Shown piece by piece: positions 12,005-23,185 of a stretch of DNA of 64,000 bases. This stretch comes from Pollenia angustigena. Lineage: Eukaryota > Arthropoda > Insecta > Diptera > Polleniidae. The notes beneath the pieces were generated by a model. The model was not told the DNA's origin and searched no databases. It saw nothing but the letters and a program-made list of their open reading frames with translations. The stretch's first letter is position 1. Every line of letters starts with the position of its first letter. The DNA is taken from positions 74,185,393 to 74,249,392 of the forward strand of contig OV884059.1 in NCBI GenBank assembly GCA_930367215.1, in the 5' to 3' direction. Position numbers and translations under genes: made by a program.

Positions 12005-12011
12005 CGAATTC

Positions 12012-12317
12012 AGAAGCTTTAGGGCGGGTTTTTGAGATGGGGATTAAGTTTAAGCTTAGTTTAACATTCTCTGCAACTCGGATTTTCCGGTGAAATTGGA
12101 TTTTTGTTCTATTATTTCATTAAAGACTCACATTTTAAGCAAGTCTGCGCTGTTCCGGCAACATTTTGTTTTAAAACTTGGTATTAGCGGCACAAATCAA
12201 TTTTCAGATTAACTAAACCTAGTTTAACTGAGATCTCAAAAACCCAGCCTTAGTTAGTAAAGCCGGTATTTGCTACACCACAAGGGGAAATTCTTGCGCC
12301 CGGCCAAATGCCGGCTG
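12012..12317. repeat. 82-bp module copy split by a MITE
   Basis: The inverted module reads CAGAAGCTTTA up to 12021 and resumes after the MITE as TTAGTTAGTAAAGCCGG, then GCGCCCGGCCAAATGCCGG. An intact inverted copy at 59396-59415 shows the uninterrupted order AAGCTTTAGTTAGCGAAGCC. Confidence 0.75.
12022..12249. mobile_element. 228-bp MITE, TTA duplication (PIF/Harbinger-like)
   Basis: The inverted ends GGGCGGGTTTTTGAGAT and GGCTGGGTTTTTGAGAT are flanked by TTA at 12019-12021 and 12250-12252. It interrupts an 82-bp module copy, which confirms both insertion and duplication. A 3-bp TTA/TAA duplication is the signature of PIF/Harbinger elements. Confidence 0.82.
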
Positions 12318-12634
12318 TATAAAGTAGTTGTAGTTAGCCATTCAGGCTTTTAAAATTCAAATTTTGAAACTCGGGATTTTGAATTCGGTATTTTAAGTTT
12401 CGGGCATATGATTTACATATACCAACATTTCAAATGGTTAATGTTATTTGAATGATGAGTGGATGTGATCAAACTTAAAACATACAGAGGGTCAAATATT
12501 TCCTGACAGTGGTTAGTTTTTCTAAAAAATAAAGAGGTTTGCTTACTGATATAACAAGATATGGGTCAGGAATAAATCTGTACTATGTCAGCCAACTTGC
12601 CAACCGCATTCTCTCTAAATCCTGTTATATCTAA

Positions 12635-12849
12635 TGGTGTTTTCTTTTCTACAAAAAATGTGACATTTTATTAAAAAAAAAAATGTAATTTGGTGTATGT
12701 TTCTGAAAAATTTTGTTCCCGTAAAGGGTGGCTTGCTTTATTCTAAAAAAAAACTCACCCTTTTGGGGAGTAAAATTTTTAAGAATCAGACACCAAATTG
12801 CATTTTTTTAAATAAAATGTCACATTTTTTTGTAGAAAAGAAAACACCA
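12635..12849. mobile_element. 215-bp MITE, TAA duplication (PIF/Harbinger-like)
   Basis: Long inverted ends start TGGTGTTTTCTTTTCTAC and include TGTGACATTTTAT. TAA flanks both sides (12632-12634 and 12850-12852). It is a near-complete hairpin of about 90 bp arms with no coding capacity. Confidence 0.85.
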
Positions 12850-12962
12850 TAACTTAAATGAAGAATTATATGTTATATGCAAAAAAATCAAAAAATTAAT
12901 GTGTCCAATTATTATTAAGATTTAGTAAAAACTGAGAAAAGCCATTTTCCAACCCTGATATG

Positions 12963-12985
12963 CAGTGTTGCCAAAAAGTGCTAAA
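12963..12985. repeat. Lone hAT-like end
   Basis: CAGTGTTGCCAAAAAGTGC has the form of a left hAT terminus. No matching right end or duplicated CTGATATG was found downstream, so it is probably a remnant. Confidence 0.4.
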
Positions 12986-13499
12986 AAAAACGCCTAAAAA
13001 ATATGCTAAAACAGTTTACAGTAACAAAAAATGCTAAAATGTATTTAAATTTTCAATGATATTTCCTTTAATCCTGAGTTTTTAAAAATTCTTCCATTTA
13101 CCTACGTAGAATTTTGTTGTTAATCCCAAAACAAAAGAAAAGGATTTTTGCTCGTTAAGCCTAGTATGCAGATCTGCCTAAAATTAATGAGGCTGAAGAA
13201 GTATGTGCAAAAAAAAACTACCTGTACCAGGCAACGAAATTTTTTTTACAAATTTCATCTTCAACAGGTGTGTTTTAACACACAAAAGTGCAGACTTTTT
13301 TCTATCAACTCAAAAATAATTTCAAGTTCTATGAATCGTTCACGGAATTTTAGACAATAGATTTTTGTTTGTTTTTGTGCTCGAAAAAAAATTTGTTTTT
13401 ACATTTAAATAAAGAAATAAGCGAAATTAATATTTTCGTAAAGATATTTAACGTAAAATAGTTCAAAAGTTGTTATTAAACTTAATTTGCTAAGAACAG

Positions 13500-13552
13500 T
13501 AACGTAGTGGGTATCGAACCTGCCACCTTTCAACCGGGGCACCCAGTTATTT
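13500..13552 (-). other. tRNA-like 3' half (SINE remnant?)
   Basis: On the minus strand GGTTCGATACCCAC is a good match to the internal B box of tRNA-type polymerase III promoters. No convincing A box or cloverleaf was found upstream. It may be the remains of a tRNA-derived SINE. Confidence 0.3.
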
Positions 13553-13609
13553 AATTTAATTTGTATTTATGTAGCTGTAAAATTATAAAAAGGAGTCTTA
13601 TCTTTTATA

Positions 13610-14938
13610 TAGGGATGAGATTTTCATGCACTAAAAAATCGAAAATATGCGCATAAAACATGCACTAAAAACTCCAAAATATGCATTAAAAAAATAAAAA
13701 ATATGCATTTAAAAGTTGAAAATAATCAATAAATAAGGTTTTTTTTTTAATTTTATTTAAGAGGTGCAATATTTTTTATAACTTTATTTAAATTACTGAT
13801 TCAAACGTTTGTTTGCATAAACAAATGAATTGGAAGGCTCAGAGCTGAAGCGAACCAAGTCAAAAATGAAAATTCGATAATATTTTGAGTTTGAGTAAGT
13901 GAATTTCCATTAATTTCTGGAGCCATTCACATGGGTTTATTACCGTTACCTTTGGAACGAAAAACTTTTTGATTTAGTCCGTTACAGAACTCGATAGAGT
14001 AAAACTTTGCGAAGAATTTCACACCAGTTTTGAAATACATATATGTATTTTATTTAATGACTTGGTTCGGTTCAGCTTTGAACCATCCAATTCTTTTTTA
14101 TGTTATCAAAAGTAAACCTATTCGGTTGAAAATGGTTGAAATTTGTTTTTATGTTTTGAAAACCTACATTTTTTGGCAAAACGTTTTGGATTTTTTTTTT
14201 AATTTGTTGTGATTTTCTACCTTCCACATTGTTAATTTTACTTTCTGCAATATCAATTAATTTGACTTGAGTATTAAGTGAACTAAATCCCTCCAATATA
14301 GTTAATGCTTCACCAATATATCTGTAGTTTAAAGCTGCAAATGCTTTTTGATCTTTTACTTTTTAATTGCATAAGCATCGATAGCAACAAGTTCTTTAAT
14401 AACATTTTTAATTGCTCAAAGTTGTTTGAATAGTGTTCTACAGTATCTAGACAGATTCCTCATCTTGTTGACACTGGCTGCAGTAGTAACAGTAGTAAAA
14501 ATTGCAACTCGTGAAGGAGCCTTTTAAAATATTTTTTTCCCGTATGAAACCAATAAATCAATATTATCGAATTAAATTCTGCATTGGCTAAAAATCTTGA
14601 AAATCTTGTATTTTAAGCAGAGCTCCAAAATTTTTTTTTATTGATTTGAAAATTTTTTTTGAAGATTATTTTTTGTTAACATGGACATTTTTGGAAGAAC
14701 TTTTTTTATAATATTTAAATTAAAAACATATATCACTCAAAAATGTTAAATTATGCAAAAATATGCATTTAAAACCAAAATATGCAAATATATGCATTTA
14801 AACCAAAATATGCAACAATATGCAAAAACGAATCGATGCCAATTTAACCCAAATTTAATGATTCGGAAAGATAATTGGTCAACATCGATCTTAGACCATC
14901 GACAAAAAACATGCATTTGCATGGAAATCGCATCCCTA
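13610..14938. mobile_element. hAT element with TAGGGATG ends
   Basis: The left end TAGGGATGAGATTTTCATGC is matched by the inverted right end TAGGGATGCGATTTCCATGC. CTTTTATA (13602-13609) and CTTATATA (14939-14946) form an 8-bp duplication with one mismatch. Both subterminal zones are filled with ATGCATTTAAAA and AAAATATGCA motifs. A decayed transposase fragment lies inside on the minus strand. Confidence 0.82.
14072..14420 (-). pseudogene. hAT transposase remnant
   Basis: The minus strand reads FEQLKNVIKELVAIDAYAIK, a stop, QKAFAALNYRYIGEALTILE, then GFSSLNTQVKLIDIAESKIN and QIKKKIQNVLPKNVGFQNI. The order L..Q...L.......I......G.......K...VL.KN.GF is one I associate with the C-terminal half of a group of insect hAT transposases. 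The enclosing hAT termini support this. An in-frame stop and the absence of the N-terminal domain and catalytic region show that it is inactive. Confidence 0.6.
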
Positions 14939-15032
14939 CTTATATATTTCTTACCCACACCATTGCAAAACGTATAAAAAATAGTATCAAACAATATTGA
15001 ATTAGCTAATTTTTTATGAATTTCTGTCGTTT

Positions 15033-15172
15033 AAGACCGTTTTACACTATTACACAAGTCTGATCTAATTATTGTTTGAAAATTTTCAAAAAAAAAAAAA
15101 AAACAACTTATCACGGCAGGATTGTATTTTACTCAAAATATGTAAGACTTGTGTGATTGTGTAAAGTACCCA
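15033..15172. repeat. Short inverted-repeat element, about 140 bp
   Basis: TTTTACACTATTACACAAG near 15040 is inverted as CTTGTGTGATTGTGTAAAG near 15150. Poly-A lies in the middle. The flanks contain TAA on both sides but the exact duplication is uncertain. Confidence 0.45.
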
Positions 15173-15284
15173 TTAATAGTCTCCACAAAAATTCGATTTT
15201 GTAAAACACGCAGTTTTTTTTATAACAACCAAAAATTGAGAGTAGAGGTCCATATTTGTATCCTCCCTCCATCACTGATTGAGG

Positions 15285-16140
15285 TGAATAAGGGTATACC
15301 TAGTTTGTGTGAAACTTTTTTTATATTCATCTAAGACCTCTTAAAGAGTAAATATTTTGGGTCCTTGAGTAATTCTAAGTTGATTTTGTCATGTCCGTCT
15401 GTTTATAACACGCTCACTTTCAAAAGACTTAACTGAATAGAACAATTTAAGTGTCAAATTTTTTCTAATTCTTCCATGCAGCTTGAGATTAAAATTCAGC
15501 ATTATCGGCTCCGTAGTAAATTAATGAACCCAAATGTTATTGATATTTTTATCCCTGCACCGGAGGTAAAAGGGTATACAAATATAAACCTTTGTCACTC
15601 CGTTTGTTATTTCTTCAATATTGATCAAATGCCCTATAAAGGATATATATTCTGGGTTCTAATAAGTAATGAAGTTGATTTAACGATGTCCGTCCGTCCG
15701 TTGAAATGGGTTTTTCGAAGGCCCAAGGATTTGATACATTTATTTCACATATAGTCCATAATGTTTGATACGAGCAAAAACCCCTATCTTTAATTTTACC
15801 CATAAATTGTTGTTGTTTCTTTATGTATATGTGGAGAACGCCACGAACTACAGCTTCTAAATTCGGTACAAGGATCTTGTTTTTCAATATACAACATCCA
15901 ACGAAATGTGGACGGTATTATAGAAGTGGGCGTGGCACCTCCCATGAACGGCAATAGCCAAAACTTCTAAAATAGGTACAAGCATATTGGTAATCAATAG
16001 ACAACACCCGACAAAATATGGGCCGAAGTAGGCGTGGCAAAAAATAAATTTGTTTTATATCTAAAGAATGATATTTATTCTTTTGCGCTCACTCTCAGAA
16101 AACCAGACGAGGAGCATAAAACGCTGAAAAATTATATTAC
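15285..16140. repeat. Degraded dispersed fly repeats
   Basis: AAGGGTATACC, AAAAGGGTATACAAATATA and GATGTCCGTCCGTCCG cores recall repeats common in fly genomes. Around 15850-16040 two units of about 110 bp repeat the layout CTTCTAAA..GGTACAAG. No gene is supported. The short frames at 15476-15754 and 15615-15887 overlap on opposite strands and lack domains. Confidence 0.5.
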
Positions 16141-16149
16141 CGCATTGTA

Positions 16150-17023
16150 TCGGGTGATTTTTTAGCTATCATCTTTTTGGCAACACTGGTTTAAACAGCT
16201 GACGCACGTTTCGTGTTTTGTTTCACTGTCAAACATCTTCAGTTTGGTCTATAATTTAACTATGAATCGTCTTACAAACAAACAACGCTTGCAAATTATT
16301 GAATTTTATTATCAAAATGCGTGCTCTGTTAAGAAAGTTTATCGCGCGCTTCTTGTGTTCAGCGACGAAGCTAATTTTTGGGTCAATGGGTACGTTAATA
16401 AGCAGGATTGTTGATTTTGGAGTGAAGATCAGCCAGAAGCATTGCAAGAGCTACCAATGCATCCAGAAAAAGTCACAGTTTGGTGCGGTTTATGGGCTGA
16501 TGGCATCATTGGACCGTACTTCTTCAAATATGATGCGAATCGTAACATAATTGTGAATGGTGAGCGCTACCGTGAGATGATATCCAACTTTTTTTTGCCC
16601 AAAATGCAAGAGCTTGACTTACATGACATGTGGTTTCAACAAGACGGTGCAACATGCCACACAATGGACCGGTCAATTGGCCGCCTAGATCGTGCGTTTT
16701 AACGCCTTTAGACTATTTTTTGTGGGGCTATGTTAAAGCTCATGTCTATACACACATGCCCGCTTCAATTGACGCATTGGAAGACAACATTGAAGCATTT
16801 ATTCATGAGAAACCGGCCGAAATGTTGGAAAGAGTATGCAAAAATTTGACTTAGCGGATGGACCATTTGATGCGCAGTCACGGTCAACATTTGCATGAAA
16901 TAATCTTCAAACATTTAATTATATGGATCGTACTATCGATTCAAATAAAGATTTCATGCATTTTTCTGAATTTAATGTGTTTTTTTTTTTAAACTTTCCT
17001 ATAGCTCTTAAAAAATCACCCGA
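16150..17023. mobile_element. Mariner-type element, DD41D (rosa-like), copy 1
   Basis: The ends TCGGGTGATTTTTTAGCT and, inverted, TCGGGTGATTTTTTAAGAG are flanked by TA on both sides, as in Tc1/mariner elements. At 874 bp it is shorter than a full element because of internal deletions. A second copy lies at 40511-41437. Confidence 0.88.
16262..16914 (+). pseudogene. Mariner DD41D transposase, deleted and broken (copy 1)
   Basis: The chosen start is the ATG at 16262 (MNRLTNKQRLQIIEFYYQNA), the N-terminal DNA-binding part. An in-frame internal deletion joins KKVYRA to LLVFSDEANFWVNGYV, so the first catalytic Asp (FSDEA) is kept. A TGA at 16412-16414 interrupts CRFWSEDQ. The frame then continues to WFQQDGATCHT, the second catalytic Asp. 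About 60 bp present in copy 2 are missing after this, which shifts the frame and gives a stop at about 16700. The rest (TPLDYFLWGYVKAHVYTHMP, with the third Asp) continues in another frame. Family members are roughly 340 residues. It cannot make an active enzyme. Confidence 0.9.
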
Positions 17024-17025
17024 TA

Positions 17026-18333
17026 TTAAGTATTAAATAGGTTTTTTAAAATCACTCTATCGAAATTTGTAATGAACGATCCATTATTTACGCAGGTCCA
17101 ATATAAAATCCCCTCCTGAAAATTTCTGAATTAAATCATGATATTGTATTTAAATTGGATTAAATTAAATTGTATATGACTTTTTTAAATAGATTTTAAT
17201 ACGCCTTAAACCGCAACGAATTATAATTAGGTGAGGTCAGTATTTATAAAGCACACCCCTGCTATATTCAAACTCTCGTTGGAGGGTATCAAAGATTCTG
17301 CACAGCAATTGTTTTAATAAAAAAATTTTTAACCAACTTATAAAGTTTTTCTTTTTTTAACAAACTACTTTTTTTTTCTTTTCTTTCAGATCAATTCCAT
17401 TCTAATTTTTAATTACATTTTAAAAGCTGTAAGTCAATATTAAAAGTAAAAAAAAAAAAAAAATAACTGTGTGATTTTTTCTAAGTTTTTGTTAAAATGA
17501 GATAAATGCATTTATTTTTTACGAAAAGTATTTTTAAAAGTTTATTTAATTTTATTTTTTTTCAAAAACTTTATAAATTTAATTTAAAAATATATTATTA
17601 ACGAAATAAGAAGCAAATTGTGGCATTTGTTTTAAATAAATCAAAGTGTTAGTTTTATAGTTTCAACTAAAGAAATATTTAAATTTTAAATAAAAAAAAT
17701 TAATTTTAAAATAAATGCAAAATTAAAACAAAAATTATATGTGAATAATTTAGTTTTAATTGTTAATTAAAATGTGTTAATCAAAATCTACATTCAATAA
17801 TGTTTTAAATAATATTTAAATCGAAAATTTTTTAATTTATAAATAAAATTTATAATTTACAAATAAAATTTTTTTAAAATAATCAAAATCAATAATCTTT
17901 ATTTATTGAGTGCTGCTTAAAAATTACTTTAAATAACGATGTAACAAAAACCAAAATGTTTCTTTTTAAAGGTAAGTTTTTCGTTGTATTAATTAATTTC
18001 TTGTAAAAAAAACAGTTTCAATATTTCGATTTATTGTCGCAATATATAATAATGATTATAAATGAATTCGGCTTGAACCTGGCCCACGATGTCGACTGTT
18101 ATTGCTCGCTTGAAGACAAACAGCTGATTTGCGCCCCTTCAACAATGCAAGCGAACGATAACCTAATAGTTTTCACACAAATTTGCGCCCCACTTTGAAA
18201 TATTATCAGACCACAAATGTCAAAATCAGACACTTTTTGCAGAGGTTAAAGTCGTATTTTTTATTTTTGTGTAGCCCATTGAAGTGCATTAAAAACTGAT
18301 TTTTTTTTCAAAAAATGTGGACGTAGCTCCCTT
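17026..18333. other. No gene seen; AT-rich
   Basis: The sequence is very AT-rich with poly-A and poly-T runs from 17100 to 18060. The stretch ATGTTTCTTTTTAAAG|GTAAGT at 17956 resembles a start codon plus splice donor, but nothing downstream supports an exon. No repeat ends were identified. Confidence 0.5.
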
Positions 18334-18651
18334 AAGCCCTTATGACACTACACTTTTAATGCGTTGCTCAAGTTTTGGTGAAAAGTGCAAATATAAAGTA
18401 ATAGAAAAAGTTACCAAGTGCGAAGGGTTCAGCTGTATTAAGATAAATGGCAAGCTGTCAAACGTTTTACTAAAGTTATCGATAAAAAAATGAAGTTATG
18501 TCAAAAAAAATGTAAAATTGACATTGCAAGCTTGAAACATTAAAAGTGTTGCTAAATCAGCGGCTTATGGCCAAATTCAGCGATTTGCCGCTTTTTGTTT
18601 TTAGGTTTCTCATAAACAAAAATTTGGCAACATTTAATAAAATTAACAGAA

Positions 18652-20207
18652 CAGGGATGGCTAAGTTGTTTCAATTGTACTTTTTTGTTAATACTTTTTA
18701 AACTAAGATTTATAATACCTTTTTGTAGTATTTTTTAAGAACATAAATACAATTAATTTCAACTAAAAAAATCTTTTCGTACAATTAGGTACAATTTTTA
18801 AAGGTTGTTGCAGTGTTGCCAGTGAAATTTCGAGAAAGATACATTTTAGTTTCCAAAACGATACACTTTTTCCCAAAAAGATACATTTTGAAAAAAAACT
18901 TTTTCCCAAAAAGATACATATAAAAAAAAAAAAGTGTTAAGTCCATTTTCAACGATTAACATTACATTTTTACTTCATATTAAATGAATATGGGCCTTTC
19001 CTGGGGTCACGAACGTACGTTTGTACGCTTTTGATGTACAAATAATATAGAAAACAAAACTTTTCCTAGCATTTTTTTTTGCAATTCGATAGCATTTGGG
19101 TAGCTCTATGTTTAGTACAAAAGATGGATTTCATCGAGTTTTAGTTTTCATAATAAGAGTTATAAACGTGTGGTCACGAACGTACGCAAAATAGAAGTCA
19201 ACTTCGGCTGACGGTAGTGAAATGTAAAAATCTGCGCAATGAAACGGGATTTTCAAAAGTGATTAATTTATTTTAAAAGTGTATTAATGCAGGTCTCCAT
19301 CCAGTATTTACAAAATAAAATATCTCTCTTGGTTTTTATTTAATTATCTTATGTACCGGATATCCCGGATCGCGAACGTACGATTTTTCCATAGGTTTTT
19401 TTTCCCATTTCCCATAAATGTCTTCAAATTTTCTTAACAAAAAAACTTAACACTCCTTTTACAATTGATTGTAATTGAGAGATTATGAAGAATGAGTGTA
19501 AACATAACATATTTCTTGCATGTAAAATAAGTATATAAAAGTGTATTTAGAAGTAGAAAATACAGGAACTTATAAAATTTGCCAGCTTCCAGCCCAATTT
19601 CCTCAAGTAAAACAGCTCAGATATGTAAACCATTCTTTTATAATAACATAGACTTTTTTTTCTAATAATAAACAATAAAAGACGATGATAATCAACATTT
19701 TATTTTTTCATCCTGGTAGACCATCCTGGGGAAATGCCCATATTGTAAAGAAAATGATATCATATAAATTCATTTTTATATTTATTTAAGTCATAAATAT
19801 TTTAGGTATGTAATTTTTAAAAATACAACAAGCAAACATTAAAACTAATTATATGTAACTATCATTGTATGTTATCGAAACAAATTCATTTTTGTAAAAA
19901 TTAATATACGAGTTAAGGCGTTAATACCAAGGCCATTATATCAAAAAGTTCATATAGATTTCCTGTTAATTAAAGATGTTCATATTTCCTCCGAAAAACT
20001 TCGCACTACTTGTATTCCACGATTTAGGTGAATCGTATGTTGAAACGTCCTTAATGTTTTCCTTCACCATTATCAAAAGATACGAAAAATGTCAGGATTA
20101 TACATGGTACGTGAAGCCATCAAAAGATACGAAAAATGTATCTTTCGTATCCTAATGGCAACACTGGGTTGTTGGTAGAATTTTAAAAATTCTCAACGCC
20201 ATCCCTG
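18652..20207. mobile_element. Element V: small hAT-like element carrying R
   Basis: The ends CAGGGATGGC are inverted at 18652 and 20207. The flanks TAACAGAA and AAACGAAA agree at five of eight positions, so the duplication is weak. Without R it is about 190 bp. Confidence 0.55.
18811..20166. mobile_element. Element R: hAT element (TSD GGTTGTTG)
   Basis: The ends CAGTGTTGCCA are in inverted orientation and the perfect 8-bp repeat GGTTGTTG lies at 18803-18810 and 20167-20174. Subterminal AAAGATACATTTT motifs are repeated on both sides. A further inverted pair inside (AATATGGGC near 18989 and its complement near 19736) frames about 760 bp containing three CGAACGTACG motifs. No transposase is visible. 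Confidence 0.88.
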
Positions 20208-20346
20208 AAACGAAACCATAACAAGATAAAAAAAAACTAAATAACTGCTTACATTTTTTATAGTTTGCTCTTTCTAGCATTTACTGTTTCTTTCTATCAA
20301 TTCTATATCAATTAATGAATAAAAAAATGTAGTGTCATAAGGGCTT

Positions 20347-21022
20347 TAGGACTGAAGGTAACGAACGATATATTTTATTAAAAGACGAAAGCATTGGCAG
20401 CTATTTTACCCACACTACAATAGTAAAGTGTATATCGTTTACAACAAAATAGATTATATTATTTTTGTATTAAAGAAGTAAAAATTTTTATCCACCTTTT
20501 CCATTACAAATAAGTTTTTTCTTTATAAGGAAAAGTGCTAAAGCGATCATGTTCTCTCCGTAGAGACTTTTTTTTAACATTCTAAAGATAGTGATTTGAT
20601 CTGTTGCTGATAGAAAAAGGTCGGAAGAAGAAATAAAAGAATTCGAGAGTTACTTGGTATAAATTCGTAACAAACATAAGAAGATCCTGCAGAATTAACA
20701 AAAGTATTTTTTTTTTTAATTTTAAAGCGTTGTAATTCAAATATGATCAGAAAATCGTAGGCAACATAAACAATATGCGAGCCGTTCCTACAAGGGTTCC
20801 AGCTCTTAGCAATTCTAGTGATGTCGTTGGTGTTCCTTTTAAGAGTTTGGCCGGTTCAGCGCCATTTGGGTCTCCTTTTTTTAATCGATGGGGCTTGTTA
20901 GCTTGTTCTTTGCCAGCATTTAAGATAAAAATTTTCGTACGCAAATATAGAGAGGGTGATTTCTAAATGGATTTTAACGGAAAAATGTTTGACGTTCATT
21001 TTGCAAGCGATTATCGAAATCC
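20347..21022. other. No gene seen
   Basis: TACCCACACTACAATAGTAAAG at about 20409 looks like the start of a dispersed fly repeat. Two overlapping frames near 20775-20966 contain a proline- and serine-rich stretch that I do not recognise. It may be part of the LINE relic that follows. Confidence 0.4.
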
Positions 21023-22100
21023 TCACTCGATTCTCCGTTCGTAGATAGTAACGCTCCCAAGGTAACAAAATTGTCTGACATCTTCTATTTCGCTTGCACC
21101 AATTACAAAGCAATCCAAGGAGGTTGCGTTAATACGTAAAGTTTTTGTATTCATGACATTCATTTTTAAACCGGCTGATGCCGCCGCCAGCGTATCGCTC
21201 CGTAAGTTTGCCGCTAGATCTAAGTTGCTATGCGGCATTACACAAATATCGTCTCCGTATTCGAATGATTTTGGCTGCCCTGGGATCCTCACACTACCCC
21301 CTGCCTTAATCTAGGGATCTTCCAAGGATCGTATCCAATACTACATAATAGAAGTGATGACAGGACACAGCTCTGTCTAACCCGGCTCTCAACGTTCTAC
21401 TCAACACTTTGCCATGTTTTATCCTACCAGAGGCGTTGCGAAGCAAACTCTTTGTAAGGTGTATTAGTTTGAGAGGAATTCTCCTACATGCCAATGCACT
21501 CGAAATCACATCGTGGCTTAGTTTACCGAAGACAGTCTCGAAGTCTATGAAGCAGGGATACAGCAGTTAGCGCCACTCCTCAGATTGTTCTACGATAACA
21601 CTTAGACTATATATGTGGTCGATAGTGGACTTATTTGGTCCGAATCCAGCTTGTTTCAGCCTTAAGGCTGGTGGTACCCTACCGGAGATATGAGACTCGG
21701 GCCCCCCTTTTAATGAATGCTGCCGCAGCTGCAGGGAACCTGAAACTGAGGAAACAGTATTTCATCTTCTATGTGATTGCCCAGCGTTTAATTCAACGCG
21801 AAATGGATTATTTGCGAATTACCTTCATCGCGGATGAAACTCAGCAACTTGCTGAATTATCTCAGCGCAACGGGCTGGCTCTAGCCACCTCAGTATTGCT
21901 CCTGGGTCAAGTTTGATTGGGGGTTTCAATTCTTGACGAGTTGTGTGGTTTCTAAACGGAGTCACTGTCGACTCTACTTGCAGCACGGCTAGTTCAGTGC
22001 GTGCTACCACGTTAACCATCCAATCAACCCTACCGAAGACCCTTTTGACAATTATCTTAGCTAATACTTTGTTAATAACCCAGTGCAATAGGAGTAAGGA
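21023..22100 (-). pseudogene. Decayed LINE reverse transcriptase (RTE-like), split
   Basis: Read from 22100 downwards on the minus strand it gives INKVLAKIIVKRVFGRVD, then after an interruption AGFGPNKSTIDHIYSL, CFIDFETVFGKLSHDVISSA (motif A region), RRIPLKLIHLTKSLLRN, and finally FEYGDDICVMPHSNLDLAAN (motif C, YGDD instead of YADD) and AGLKMNVMNTKTLRINATSL with FCYLGSV. This order matches the palm of non-LTR retrotransposon reverse transcriptases. The GLK.N..KTK.LR.N and YLGS blocks recall RTE-type LINEs of insects, which is an inference. Stops and frameshifts are frequent, so it is inactive. Sequence 21662-22010 belongs to a different LINE on the other strand. Confidence 0.75.
21662..22010 (+). 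pseudogene. 3' end of another LINE inserted in the RT relic
   Basis: The plus strand reads MRLGPPF, a one-base slip in the C run at 21702-21707, then NECCRSCREPETEETVFHLL and CDCPAFNSTRNGLFANYL before a stop. The C-x2-C...H-x4-C knuckle matches the C-terminal finger seen in the RNase-H LINE at 34641-35461 (NDYCRSCQDEEEKETV). Only the terminal part is present, so it is a 5'-truncated insertion. Exact borders are approximate. Confidence 0.7.
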
Positions 22101-22170
22101 ATTGGCGCCAAAACCTTATCGTAATACACAGTACAAATTGTTCGAACTCGTAAATTATTTCTTTCGTGCC

Positions 22171-22311
22171 CCGGTAGGCTAACGATAGTGAGCTAGTCTA
22201 TCGGCGCCGGGGTTGCGTGTTCGATTCCCACCAGAGTCTCTGGTTTCTTTCCTGCAGACAAGCGTAGAGCTTCGCCGGGATTTGTTTAGGAAATTAAAAT
22301 TAAAAAAAAAT
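22171..22311 (+). mobile_element. tRNA-derived SINE, copy 1
   Basis: GGTAGGCTAACGATAGTGAG carries an A-box-like sequence. GTGTTCGATTCCCACC carries a B box (GTTCGATTCC). A tail of AAATTAAAATTAAAAAAAAA ends the unit. It matches the copy at 35654-35759. This is the layout of a polymerase III transcribed, LINE-mobilised SINE. Confidence 0.8.
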
Positions 22312-23185
22312 ATCTTAAAATATCTAGGGAATTAAAAAAAAAACACGGTAACATCCTGGCTTAATTTTTAATGGTGTACTTTTTTTATTTTTTTATATGA
22401 TGTGATGTAGTCTGTAAGGACTGCTGTGGATTGGTCCAATGCCCAAAGCGGAAATTTTGTTTATTGATAAACCCAAACACAATTTGGCAATAAAACATTC
22501 CGCGAACCGATGACTGATTTTCCAAGTAAATTTGAATAATCTGTTAGCGTTGTTGAAGCGTGAATCTATTCATGAGCGCAGTATGACAGTTCGTTTGACA
22601 GTCAAGCCTTTCGTAATTTCTATCAGGTTCGTGTGACAGCAAACCGTTAAATAAAAATAAAAACATGCAGATATTTTGAAGCGAGATCAATATACACCGG
22701 TCAAAAAACATTTTCCAAAAAAAAAAAAAATTCATTTTAATATAAATTTTTTGAAGAAAAATTTTATTTGCTTAAAAGTACCTTTTAGCTCACGATTTGA
22801 AAAAGCAAAAAAGAATATTACCTCTTCGCTTCTTGTTACCAAATAATAAAATTTTTTCTTAATTCTATCCCAAATGGTTTCTAATTTCATTCGCGCCAAA
22901 ACCAACAAATGAAAACACAAAATAAAAATAACACTGGTAAACAGAACAAAAACTAATTTGTGCGATAAAAAATCTAAACAAAAATAAACCTTAACCTACA
23001 ACACACAGAACTTAATTAACGTCAAAAAATATTTTAGACTGTAGAGCAGAAAAAATTAAAAAACTTGAAAATTACGTAGACATTGTCACAAAACAGACGT
23101 GCAAAATTTATTTGTATTATTGAAGAAAATGCAATGTCTAATTAGATGGGGATTTTACAGGGTTCTCATTAATGTTCCTATAATG
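22312..23185. other. No intact gene; relic related to element E near 22500
   Basis: At 22500-22610 the plus strand reads LIFQVNLNNLLALLKRESIH, matching the degraded stretch in element E. Elsewhere only A/T-rich sequence and TTGACAG motifs were seen. Confidence 0.45.

Larger units (their letters stand above)
18334..20346. mobile_element. Element W: outermost of a triple nest
   Basis: AAGCCCTTATGACACTACA at 18334 is repeated inverted, ending at 20346. The target duplication is not clear. Once V and R are removed, W would be only about 450 bp and noncoding. Confidence 0.65.

Noticed and set aside
17956..17980. Possible first exon ending in GTAAGT
   Set aside because: One ATG and one donor-like hexamer in AT-rich DNA, with no downstream coding exon.
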